From contig SIRY01000030.1 of assembly GCA_004366215.1 (NCBI GenBank), positions 1 through 9,295 of the forward strand: 9,295 bases of DNA, given 5' to 3'. Position 1 is the stretch's first letter, and each line of letters begins with the position of its first letter. Origin of the DNA: Actinomycetota bacterium (GTDB lineage Bacteria; Actinomycetota; Acidimicrobiia; Acidimicrobiales; Acidimicrobiaceae). The notes beneath the pieces are model-generated. The model saw nothing but the letters and a program-made list of their open reading frames with translations. It did not search any database and was not told the origin of the DNA. A program made the position numbers and the translations under genes. Positions 1 through 7,019 of this stretch are shown here, piece by piece.

Positions 1-847
1 CCTCGGAGAGGATCGATCCGAGCGACGGGAGCGGTGCGATGTTGGCGAGCTCGTCGAGCAGCAGCCCAAGCCTCGCTGGACGACCCTGGTGTGCACGTGC
101 GTAGTAGAGCCGACGGAGACGATCGACCAGGGCGACGACGATCGGGGCGAGGACTCGTTGGCTCGCACTCTGGGCGACGAGAACGAGCGCCGCACCCGAG
201 CCGATGAAGCTCGAGGGTCGAAAGCGCGTCGGAGCAGGTGACTCCCCGAGCCGATACGCCGCCAGCGCGGCTTGCGCGGTCGAGAAGATCGCTGAGCGCT
301 CACGCTCCTCCGAGCTCACGACGCCAAGCAGCCCTCGGTGGGCCCGGAGCTCACCTTGGAGCGCTAGCTCCTCGAGCGCCTCGTCGACGGTACGCAGCTC
401 GACCCATGCGACGACGTCGTCCATCGACCCGCCCATCGCGTTGGCAGCTCGAACCAGCGGCGCGAGGAGAGCGCGGCTCCGGTCGTGCCAGTGCCGCTCG
501 CTGCCGACAGGGGGTCCAAGCGCCGCGCCCACGAAGGCATCGACGGTGAGGACGGCCTCGGCGTAGCTGTCTGACCCGTCCACCGGGCTCCACGCGACGC
601 GCTCGAGCCCAGCGACCTCACTGACGATTCCCTCTGGATCCCACACGAAGACTCGACGCCCAGACTCGACGAGCGGTTCGATGAGGTCCGGCTTCGTTGA
701 GGTCACCACCACCTCTCCTGGAAAGAGCCGCGCGTTCGGCACGACGAGCCTCGTCGTCTTACCAGACCGCGGCGGCCCGAGTACGAGTAGGTGGCTGGTC
801 CTCGCGGTGAAGACGGGGCTGCCCCGCCGCAGCCCGAGGTAGAACAC
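1..847 (-). CDS. VirD4/TraG-like type IV coupling ATPase (3' end cut off by window)
   Basis: Type IV coupling proteins are hexameric ATPases that deliver DNA or protein substrates to a type IV secretion channel. Reading the minus strand by hand from a GTG at 847-845 gives 282 uninterrupted residues, still open at base 1. A Walker A motif GPPRSGKTT lies at residues 24-32, followed by a VVVTSTKPDL segment at 47-56, a VWDPEG segment at 68-73 and a WSPVDG segment at 86-91. A Walker B-like run LLLDELANIAPLPSL lies near 262-276. This motif order is typical of actinobacterial TraG/VirD4-type proteins. Only about 20 residues precede Walker A, so the N-terminal transmembrane domain usual in VirD4 is missing. 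The GTG directly abuts the racemase stop codon (TAG then GTG, same frame), and AGGAG sits about 11 bases upstream, which implies coupled translation. The C-terminus is outside the window. The family call is strong; participation in actual conjugation is unproven. Confidence 0.85.
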   Translation of the reverse strand, partial: MFYLGLRRGSPVFTARTSHLLVLGPPRSGKTTRLVVPNARLFPGEVVVTSTKPDLIEPLVESGRRVFVWDPEGIVSEVAGLERVAWSPVDGSDSYAEAVLTVDAFVGAALGPPVGSERHWHDRSRALLAPLVRAANAMGGSMDDVVAWVELRTVDEALEELALQGELRAHRGLLGVVSSEERERSAIFSTAQAALAAYRLGESPAPTRFRPSSFIGSGAALVLVAQSASQRVLAPIVVALVDRLRRLYYARAHQGRPARLGLLLDELANIAPLPSLGSILSE

Positions 848-1969
848 CTAGCGCACGACTCCTGACGCGACGAGCGTACGAGCCAGCTCCGGCTCCACGC
901 CGCCGACCACGAGTGCGCGGTAGGGATCTCGCCTCGGCCCCCTCACCTCGTCGTGAGCGGTGCCGGCGAAGCGAGGTGCCGGTGCCGGCTCGTCGTGTCC
1001 CTCAACGCGAACGAAGCAGCCTCGCTGTTGCAGGTGCGGCTCGTCGCCGAGCTCGTCGAGCTCGAGCACAGGGGCGACGCACGCGTCTAGGTCCGCCAAG
1101 CTTGCGAGCCAGGCGTCGCGATCGCGCGACGAGAACGCCGCCTCGAAGCGCCGGGTCAGCTCGGGCCAACGGTTCTCGTCGAGCTGCCACGCAGGATCGA
1201 GCTCACCGCGAAGGCCGAGGCCCTCCACTAAGCGCTCGAAGAACTGCGGCTCGAGCGCGCCCACCGCGATGAAGCGACCGTCGCGACAGCGGTACGTTCG
1301 GTAGAAGGGCGCCCCGCCGTCGAGCAGGTTGGCTGCTCGACCGATGCGCCACGAGCCTTTGCGCAGCAAGCCGAGCACCATCGTCTCAAAGAGCAGCACA
1401 CCATCGACCATGGCGGCGTCGACGACACCGCCGCTGCCGGTTTGGACCCGATGGAGCAGCGCTGCGAGCGCCCCGACGACGGCGAGCATGCCACCGCTGC
1501 CAAAGTCCGCAAGGAGGTTCGCCGGCGGCGTCGGGGGATGGTCTGGAGTGCCCATGAGGCTCAGTGCGCCGCTCAGCGCGAGGTACGTGATGTCGTGGCC
1601 TGCGCGCTGTGCCAAGGGACCCTCCTGGCCAAAGCCGGTCACCCGAACGTAGACAACCCTCGGGTTCGCGGCGAGCACGACGTCGGGACCGAGGCCGAGC
1701 CGCTCAACCACTCCCGGGCGGAACCCCTCGAGGACGACGTCGGCAGCCGTCATGAGCTCACGCACGACCTCGGCGCCGCGCGCATCCTTGGCATCGATGC
1801 GCACGAGGTGCTTGCCACGGGCGAGCAGCTCGGCGCCTAGCCCGGCACCCACGGGGGGCTCGACCCGAACGACGCTCGCACCGAGGTCGGCGAGCACCAT
1901 GCCTGCGAACGGGACCGGGCCGATCCCTCCGAACTCGAGGACCCGAACACCGCTGAGCGCCGTTACCAC
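848..1969 (-). CDS. mcr: alpha-methylacyl-CoA racemase, CaiB/BaiF CoA-transferase superfamily
   Basis: This 373-residue protein should interconvert (2R)- and (2S)-2-methylacyl-CoA thioesters, a step in breaking down methyl-branched fatty acids or sterol side chains in the cytosol. The N-terminal LSGVRVLEFGGIGPVPFAG segment is close to the mycobacterial racemase Mcr. Residues matching the known catalytic His, Asp and Glu of Mcr are visible as H125 (AGHDI), D155 (LADFG) and E240 (ALEPQF). Other family signatures are EGFRPGVVERLGLGP, GVVDAAMVDG and NLLDGGAPFYRTY. Length matches Mcr (about 360). The GTG start at 1969-1967 has AGGAG five bases upstream and overlaps the preceding hydrolase by 7 bases. 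The retained His/Asp pair favours racemase over a true CoA-transferase, but the exact substrate is unknown. Confidence 0.93.
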   Translation of the reverse strand: MVTALSGVRVLEFGGIGPVPFAGMVLADLGASVVRVEPPVGAGLGAELLARGKHLVRIDAKDARGAEVVRELMTAADVVLEGFRPGVVERLGLGPDVVLAANPRVVYVRVTGFGQEGPLAQRAGHDITYLALSGALSLMGTPDHPPTPPANLLADFGSGGMLAVVGALAALLHRVQTGSGGVVDAAMVDGVLLFETMVLGLLRKGSWRIGRAANLLDGGAPFYRTYRCRDGRFIAVGALEPQFFERLVEGLGLRGELDPAWQLDENRWPELTRRFEAAFSSRDRDAWLASLADLDACVAPVLELDELGDEPHLQQRGCFVRVEGHDEPAPAPRFAGTAHDEVRGPRRDPYRALVVGGVEPELARTLVASGVVR

Positions 1970-2730
1970 TGCATCTCCTCAACCACCCAGCCGATGTGAT
2001 CGGCCACTCCGAGCCACTGCGCAGCTGTCCACCCATGCGCGACCCCGGCGACGAGGACGAGGCGCCCTTGCCGCAGCCGTCGCCACGTCTCGAACGCGGC
2101 ACTCGGCCGCACAAGTCGATCGTCACTGCCGTGCAGAAGCAGGACAGGTATCGAGAGTCGCTCGAGCTCGTGCGCCCACTCCCTACTGCCCAGCGCCGCA
2201 GCGAGCTGGCGAAGCGCCGCGCCGACGCTGCGCTGCCGGCTAGCGTCCGGAGTCGGAGACCACTGCTCCTGAAGCACCGTCGCCGCGATCGCCGGATCCA
2301 CGAGTCGCGTGAGCGACGGGGTCGAGGCGCTCGACGCCGCGATGAGCCCTCCGACGAGGTCTGGACGAGCGAGCGCAAGGTGCTGGGCAACCATCCCCCC
2401 GAGCGACACGCCGAGTACGAGGGCGCGCCTAATGCGCGCACGCTCGAAGACGAGCTCCACATCGCTCGCCATGTCTGCCAGCTCGTACGGTACCGCGACG
2501 CGCGCACCCGCCAGCAGATCGAAGAGCCGCGGTACCCCTTCGTCGTCGAGGCGCGGCGAGCGGCCAGCGTCGCGGAGATCGACACGAACGACACTGAGGC
2601 CGCGAGCGACGAGGAGGTCATCGAGTGCCGGAGGCAAGTCATCGCTCGATCCAGCGAGCCCAGGGAGGAGCACTGCCGTGCCGCGCGCTCCACCTGCGCG
2701 ACGCTCCCACCACAGCTCAGCTGGCGCCAC
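1963..2730 (-). CDS. alpha/beta-hydrolase fold protein
   Basis: A 255-residue soluble serine hydrolase of the alpha/beta fold, with no signal peptide, so probably cytosolic. Visible elements are LLPGLAGSSDD at 21-31 (oxyanion-hole region), DLRDAGRS at 51-58, the nucleophile elbow GVSLGG with Ser109, the acid residue in GSDDRLV (D204 most likely) and the base His232 in VAHGW. The full triad is therefore present, and the length is typical for esterases, lactonases or thioesterases of the family. The GTG start at 2730-2728 is preceded by GAGGTGG. It overlaps the methyltransferase end by 14 bases and the racemase start by 7 bases, so the three are probably translated together. A thioesterase or ester hydrolase acting on an acyl-CoA-related substrate is a guess from the neighbouring racemase. 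Confidence 0.85.
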   Translation of the reverse strand: MAPAELWWERRAGGARGTAVLLPGLAGSSDDLPPALDDLLVARGLSVVRVDLRDAGRSPRLDDEGVPRLFDLLAGARVAVPYELADMASDVELVFERARIRRALVLGVSLGGMVAQHLALARPDLVGGLIAASSASTPSLTRLVDPAIAATVLQEQWSPTPDASRQRSVGAALRQLAAALGSREWAHELERLSIPVLLLHGSDDRLVRPSAAFETWRRLRQGRLVLVAGVAHGWTAAQWLGVADHIGWVVEEMQW

Positions 2731-3520
2731 TGGCCACCTCGGCGACGACGGTCACGAGCGGGTTCATGAGCTCGCCCGGGCTCTCGAGCAGCCTGCGCAG
2801 CACAGCATCCTCGTCCTGCCGCAGGCACAGGCTGCGACGGAGCTGCGCTCGCTCGCGGTTCGCGTCGCGACTGCGCGCGGTGACGTCGTGCACGATCACC
2901 TGGGGACGCGCGCCAAGCACCCACAGCGCCTCGACGACGTCCGCCGCGCTCGGCGTCGTCGGACGCGCTCGACCCCAACGCTCCTCAAACATCGCCGCAG
3001 CGCGGTAGTGAGGGTGGTGGAGCGTCAGCTCGAGCACGACTCCCACTCGCGCAAGACGGAGAAGACCGGCGAGGTAGCTGCCAAGTTCAGGCACGTTGTA
3101 GACGACGTGGTGCGAGGTGACGACGTCCGCCGGGTCGAGCTCATCGAGGAGCACCTGTAGGCGACCAACCCGAGTCTCGACGAGCAGCGTCGGGTGGGAT
3201 CGTGCCTCTGCGAGCAGCGCCGCCAGCATCGCAGGGTTCTCGTCGATCGCAAGGACACGCTGGAGCTCCCCCGCGACCGGCCAGAACGCAGCGCCGACTC
3301 CCGAGCCGACGTCAATGAGACTCCGCTCGTGCCCTCGCAACACGAGGCGTCTCGTCGCCAGGTGAGAGGGCGACAGCGGGGCATGGGGGTCTGGCGCGAA
3401 GGCCGCCGGGTCGAGCTGCCACGGGGGGTCGATGCCCTCGCGACTCGCGACGTCGGAGGGGACGGACCAGGCCGCGAGCGCACGCCGCCACCGATCCTCG
3501 ATCCGGTCGAGTTGGCTCAC
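2717..3520 (-). CDS. class I SAM-dependent methyltransferase
   Basis: A 267-residue protein with a Rossmann-type methyltransferase core. Motif I is LIDVGSGVG at 68-76 and the acidic residue binding the SAM ribose lies in AIDENP (91-96). A motif IV-like stretch, DVVTSHHVVYNVPEL at 132-146, is followed by LELTLHHP (163-170). There is no signal peptide or membrane segment. I do not recognise the substrate; the HVVYNVPEL style resembles uncharacterised actinobacterial small-molecule methyltransferases. The GTG start at 3520-3518 overlaps the upstream gene's TGA as GTGA (4 bases), with AGGA six bases upstream inside that gene. The residues between motif I and the N-terminus (about 1-60) look family-specific and include a Pro-rich linker. 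Confidence 0.85.
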   Translation of the reverse strand: MSQLDRIEDRWRRALAAWSVPSDVASREGIDPPWQLDPAAFAPDPHAPLSPSHLATRRLVLRGHERSLIDVGSGVGAAFWPVAGELQRVLAIDENPAMLAALLAEARSHPTLLVETRVGRLQVLLDELDPADVVTSHHVVYNVPELGSYLAGLLRLARVGVVLELTLHHPHYRAAAMFEERWGRARPTTPSAADVVEALWVLGARPQVIVHDVTARSRDANRERAQLRRSLCLRQDEDAVLRRLLESPGELMNPLVTVVAEVASGAS

Positions 3521-4212
3521 GCCTCATCCTCTCGATCGCTCGTCTCGCCACCACCGAGGAGCTGAGCCTTGGCTCGCGCAAACTCCTCGTCTGAGAGGCG
3601 ATGCGCGGCGTGGAGGAGCGACAGCTGCGTGAGCTGCGCGACGAGGTCGGGCCGAGGCGAGCGAGTCGAGGCATCAGCACTCGGCCGATCCTGGGCATCG
3701 AGCGTCAGTCGTGAGAGCTCCTGACGCACACGCTCAGGGGCTGGGATGAACGTCACGAGTTCCTCCCCCTTGGCGTTCCCCGACTCGATCCGGACCCTCC
3801 CGAAGTTGAGCAGCCTCCCCAGGATCCCCTGCTCGGTGCGAACGTCGTTGACGTGCTTGAGCGGTATCTCGTTCGTCCGCCGTGCGAGCACACCCCGCGA
3901 GAACACCACGCGGCGATCAGTGAGGACGAGCACCTCAAAGTACCACCGTGCCGCCCCGACAAGGATCCAGACGACCGAGCTCAGTACGATGATGAGCGCG
4001 ACGGCGTTCAAGATCGGCAGCGAGCCAAGCTGGGTGAGCAGCCCAGCAACGACACACCCCACCGCACCGCCCCCACTCGCGCCAAGGAGTCGCCACCAGT
4101 GAGGATGCACGACGAGGACGGCACGTTCGTCTGGGTCGAGGAGATCTGCGACGCGCCGATCGGTGAGGGGCCGAAGCCCACCTAGCCCGGTCGTCAGGAC
4201 GCTCCTGCTCAC
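3517..4212 (-). CDS. membrane-anchored bacterial PH (bPH2/YdbS-like) protein with C-terminal SHOCT domain
   Basis: A 231-residue protein with two closely spaced hydrophobic helices (about residues 43-61 and 67-87) followed by a bacterial PH domain (about 89-170). The PH domain includes LVLTDRRVVFSRGVLARR, a conserved IPLKHVNDVRTEQGILGR segment and FGRVRIESG. A C-terminal SHOCT-type helix pair (about 190-220) contains the signature LSDEEFARAKAQLL. Members of this family sit in the cytoplasmic membrane and have no firmly known biochemical role. I chose the GTG at 4212-4210 because AAGG lies eight bases upstream (4224-4221). A TTG at 4275-4273 in the same frame would add 21 residues but has no properly spaced ribosome-binding site. 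The gene lies between the D-Ala-D-Ala ligase and the methyltransferase, overlapping the latter by 4 bases. Confidence 0.85.
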   Translation of the reverse strand: MSRSVLTTGLGGLRPLTDRRVADLLDPDERAVLVVHPHWWRLLGASGGGAVGCVVAGLLTQLGSLPILNAVALIIVLSSVVWILVGAARWYFEVLVLTDRRVVFSRGVLARRTNEIPLKHVNDVRTEQGILGRLLNFGRVRIESGNAKGEELVTFIPAPERVRQELSRLTLDAQDRPSADASTRSPRPDLVAQLTQLSLLHAAHRLSDEEFARAKAQLLGGGETSDREDEA

Positions 4213-4220
4213 GGTCGCTA

Positions 4221-4224
4221 CCTT
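4221..4224 (-). promoter_or_regulatory. ribosome-binding site that decides the PH-protein start
   Basis: AAGG on the minus strand, eight bases before the GTG at 4212. It supports this start over the in-frame TTG at 4275, which follows the ddl stop after three bases and has GAGGG almost touching it. Confidence 0.5.
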
Positions 4225-4278
4225 ACCGAGCCAACTCCGCCGCGCGTCCCAGCGCTGGGTCGGCCTCTCGGCCAACCC

Positions 4279-5388
4279 TCAGGCCAGCTTCGCAGCGATC
4301 GACGACGCGGAACGCAGCACACTTCCGTCTGCTCCATCGGTGAGGGTGCGATACGTCGGTCGCTCAAGCGCCTCGCGGATGTCGTAGTCGAGCTGCTGGG
4401 CGAAGGGCACTCGGGGCTCGACGAAGAGGTAGTGCGACAGGCTTCCGGGAATGGTGTTGATCTCATTGACGTAGCACTCCCCAGACAGGGAGCATAGGAA
4501 GTCCACCCGCATGACCCCACGCGCTCCGACGAGGTGCGCGACGCGCCTGGCCATCTCTTGAAGCTGCGCTTGCACGTCGGGTGAGATGTGCGCAGGGAGC
4601 TCTCGAGGCGCGGTGGCCATGCCTCCGATCGGCCGATACTTGTCGTTGTAGGTGAGGATCGGTTCCCCGCTACCTGACCGCAACGGCCGTTCGATCGCCG
4701 ACAACGTCACCTCGGGGTAGGTACGAACCGCAATCTGAAGGTCGAACAGATCCGGTCGGTACGGCTCGACGACAGCCCCGTGGCGCAGGTGTTCACTTCG
4801 CGCCGATCGCTGCCGAACGAGCTCGAGATCCTCGACCACCTCGATACCAATGGAGGAGCCGCCGTAGCGAGGCTTGAGAATGTAGGGTCCCCCGAAGGTC
4901 ACCGACGCTGGATCGGTCCTCGGCAGCGTCGCGATGCCGGCAAGCCCCATGAGGCCCGTGAAGGCGAGCTTGTCCATGCCGAGCGCTGCGGTGCGCGCCG
5001 ACGGCCCGGTGTAGCGTAGCCCAGCGACGTCCAGAGCGCCCTGGAGCGTTCCGTCCTCCCCAGGTCCGCCGTGGCAGCAGTTGACGAGGACGTCAAGCTC
5101 GACGACCTCGCTGCGCGGTCGGAGGACTCCGCGCCGCTGCACGAAGCCCCCTCCAGGCGTAGCCACGAGGTCGAGTGCGGATGCACCAGCAGGCACGCCG
5201 TCCGCGAAAGCGCTCGCCTCCAACTCGCGCGGCACCGAGAAGAACCGCCCCTCCTTAGACCAGTAGATCGCGACGAGGTCGCGATGACCACCTTCATCGA
5301 GCGCGCGCAGCGCCTGCAGGCCGGTGAGGATGGAGATGTCGTGCTCTGGGCTTGGGCCACCAAAGATCACGCCGATCCGCTCGCTCAC
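4279..5388 (-). CDS. ddl: D-alanine--D-alanine ligase (ATP-grasp)
   Basis: Joins two D-alanines with ATP to make the dipeptide used for peptidoglycan precursors in the cytosol. The protein is 369 residues, near the usual length. Conserved points are GGPSPEHDIS with Glu15 (the D-Ala1-binding Glu of DdlB), HGGPGEDG at 106-113, the MDK lysine K140, K172 and the glycine-rich loop GGSSIG (176-181). Metal ligands are D296, E309 and N311 in RVDF and YVNEINTIPGS. Tyr247 in LTYNDKY aligns with the tyrosine that selects D-Ala rather than D-lactate, so a vancomycin-type D-Ala-D-Lac ligase is unlikely. The segment after E208, normally GRE-like, reads RPDLFDLQIAVR and is divergent. The GTG start has a strong GGAGG seven bases upstream. 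It lies about 50 bp downstream of the murF-like gene, which uses its product. Confidence 0.9.
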   Translation of the reverse strand: MSERIGVIFGGPSPEHDISILTGLQALRALDEGGHRDLVAIYWSKEGRFFSVPRELEASAFADGVPAGASALDLVATPGGGFVQRRGVLRPRSEVVELDVLVNCCHGGPGEDGTLQGALDVAGLRYTGPSARTAALGMDKLAFTGLMGLAGIATLPRTDPASVTFGGPYILKPRYGGSSIGIEVVEDLELVRQRSARSEHLRHGAVVEPYRPDLFDLQIAVRTYPEVTLSAIERPLRSGSGEPILTYNDKYRPIGGMATAPRELPAHISPDVQAQLQEMARRVAHLVGARGVMRVDFLCSLSGECYVNEINTIPGSLSHYLFVEPRVPFAQQLDYDIREALERPTYRTLTDGADGSVLRSASSIAAKLA

Positions 5389-5395
5389 CGGTTGG

Positions 5396-5405
5396 CCTCC
5401 CTCCC
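5396..5405 (-). promoter_or_regulatory. strong ribosome-binding site of ddl
   Basis: GGGAGGGAGG on the minus strand, with its last GGAGG seven bases before the ddl GTG. It is the best Shine-Dalgarno match in the convoy and lies in one of its few real gaps (5389-5438), so ddl can initiate independently of murF. Confidence 0.6.
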
Positions 5406-5438
5406 TCGCTCGACTCCCTCACGCGTCCTCGCGTCGAC

Positions 5439-7019
5439 TCAAGGGTAGTGATCTGGCAAGTCGTTCTCGTAGAGCACAACGTCGCCGGACTCGAGCGTCT
5501 CGCGAACCCACGCGACCGCCCGCTCCCGGCTCGGCGCCCAGCGTAGCTCCTGGAGGGTCGCCCCCGACTCTTGGCCGCCTTCTTCAGCGCCTGCCTCGAG
5601 CGCCCGACGGTTGGTACGACCTACCACGACGATGTGCGTCGCAACCTGCGCTGCAGCCTTGGCGAACTTGAAGTTCTCGAGGTACTGCCGGTGACCGAGC
5701 TCAATCATCCCAGGTGTGACGAGCACGCGACGCCCACCGTTGCCGCCGCGAGCCGCGAGCGCATCGAGCGCCCGTCGCGCACCGACGGGATTGGAGTTGT
5801 AGGTGTCGTCGAGCACCTCGACACCCGAGGTCGGCGCGACGCCAGTCACGAGACGGTTCGGGGCCGGCTTGATGCGGCCGAGCCGCTCGACGATGTCCTC
5901 AGGATCGACCCCGAGCTCGAGAGCAACTGCGACCGCGCAGGCGAGGTTACCGGGAACCACGTCGGGCAGGCTCGCTCGAGCAAGCTTGCGCCCGCTGCGG
6001 TAGATCACGAGCTCACCTTCGTCGTTGGGCTTCACGGCGACGTCTGCCTCAAGGTGCACTGCCGAGACCCGTACGACGCGACGAGAACCCTCCTGCTCGA
6101 GCGCGTTCGCGGCGAGCGCGAGCCTTGGGTAGTCGACGTTGAGGACGACGACACGTGCGGTCTCGACGATTTCGAGCTTGGCGCGCACGATGGCGGCTTC
6201 GGAGCCGAGTCGCTCGAGGTGCACCGGTCCGATCGCGGTGATGACGCTGATCTCCGGCCGCGTCCACGAGACCAACTCAGCGATCTCCCCGGGGCCGAAC
6301 ATACCCATCTCGGCGACGAAGACCTCGACGTCACTCGTCATGTGCTCGTTGATCGCGCGGGCCAGCCCGCCGCGGTTGTTGTACGAGGCCGGCGTCACGA
6401 GGGTGCGGTACGTGCCCTCGAGAAGAGCACCCACGTAGCCCTTCGTCGTCGTCTTTCCGAAGGACCCGGTGATGCCGACGACCCGGGGGCGCACGCGGCG
6501 CAGCATGGAGGCAGCCTCGTCGACGTAGCGCTGCATGAGGCGGCGCTCGATGGGCGCCGTGATCCGCAGCGCAAGCTCAACGAGGAGCGGCGAAGCCCAT
6601 CCCGCGAGCACCGCTGCTCCGTAGGGAGCACCGACCACGAGCCCGAGAGCGGTCACGACGAGGTCGAGAGCGACGACGACCGCGAGCACACGGCGGAGCC
6701 GCCACGTGAGCGCAAGCGGTCCCGTCCGTCCCCGAAGCCCGAGACCGAGCGGCGCAACGATCGACGCAGCCGCTGCCGCCGCGCCGGCGAGGAGGTGCGG
6801 GATGTGCGGAAGGTGAGGGGCGAGGGCCGAGACAGCGCCGAAGAACCCCACGATCTCGATGACGACGCTCGCTGGAGAGTCCCGAAGCCACAGCCGACCG
6901 ATGACCCAGAGGCGCCCCGGCAGGTAGTGCTCCCGCTGGGCCACCCGAAGCCACCGAACCGCGCCCACCCACGACACGAGGGCGAACACGACCGCAAGGA
7001 CGTCGAGCGCGCTACTCAT
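5439..7019 (-). CDS. murF: MurF-like Mur ligase with N-terminal membrane domain
   Basis: Predicted to add D-Ala-D-Ala to UDP-MurNAc-tripeptide with ATP. The 526-residue protein (ATG at 7019-7017, GAGGA just upstream) begins with about 160 residues holding several hydrophobic helices (roughly 3-24, 50-70, 75-93, 110-132 and perhaps 134-150). That is unlike soluble MurF of about 450 residues. The Mur ligase part has the P-loop GITGSFGKTTTK (182-193), NNRGG (214-218), EMGMFGPGEI (237 on), the MurF-type IGPVHLERLGS (263 on), RAKLEI with K281, and LDDTYNSNP (403-411). The usual HNxxN motif of the central domain reads PGNLACAVA, and the C-terminus ends ENDLPDHYP instead of a KGSR-type motif. An upstream TTG (7049) would add 10 residues but is less likely. 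The gene overlaps the preceding hydrolase by 8 bases and precedes ddl. A different acceptor from standard MurF is possible. Confidence 0.85.
   Translation of the reverse strand: MSSALDVLAVVFALVSWVGAVRWLRVAQREHYLPGRLWVIGRLWLRDSPASVVIEIVGFFGAVSALAPHLPHIPHLLAGAAAAAASIVAPLGLGLRGRTGPLALTWRLRRVLAVVVALDLVVTALGLVVGAPYGAAVLAGWASPLLVELALRITAPIERRLMQRYVDEAASMLRRVRPRVVGITGSFGKTTTKGYVGALLEGTYRTLVTPASYNNRGGLARAINEHMTSDVEVFVAEMGMFGPGEIAELVSWTRPEISVITAIGPVHLERLGSEAAIVRAKLEIVETARVVVLNVDYPRLALAANALEQEGSRRVVRVSAVHLEADVAVKPNDEGELVIYRSGRKLARASLPDVVPGNLACAVAVALELGVDPEDIVERLGRIKPAPNRLVTGVAPTSGVEVLDDTYNSNPVGARRALDALAARGGNGGRRVLVTPGMIELGHRQYLENFKFAKAAAQVATHIVVVGRTNRRALEAGAEEGGQESGATLQELRWAPSRERAVAWVRETLESGDVVLYENDLPDHYP

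Noticed and set aside
1758..2978. 406-residue minus-strand open frame
   Set aside because: It overlaps the hydrolase, racemase and methyltransferase genes in another frame and has low-complexity Arg/Ser composition with no motifs.
2309..3160. 283-residue plus-strand open frame
   Set aside because: Antisense to the methyltransferase and hydrolase, low-complexity Arg/Ser/Thr composition, no domain.
4279..5388. Vancomycin-type D-Ala-D-Lac ligase
   Set aside because: Tyr247 in the YNDKY segment fits the D-Ala-D-Ala class, and no vanH- or vanX-like gene is nearby.
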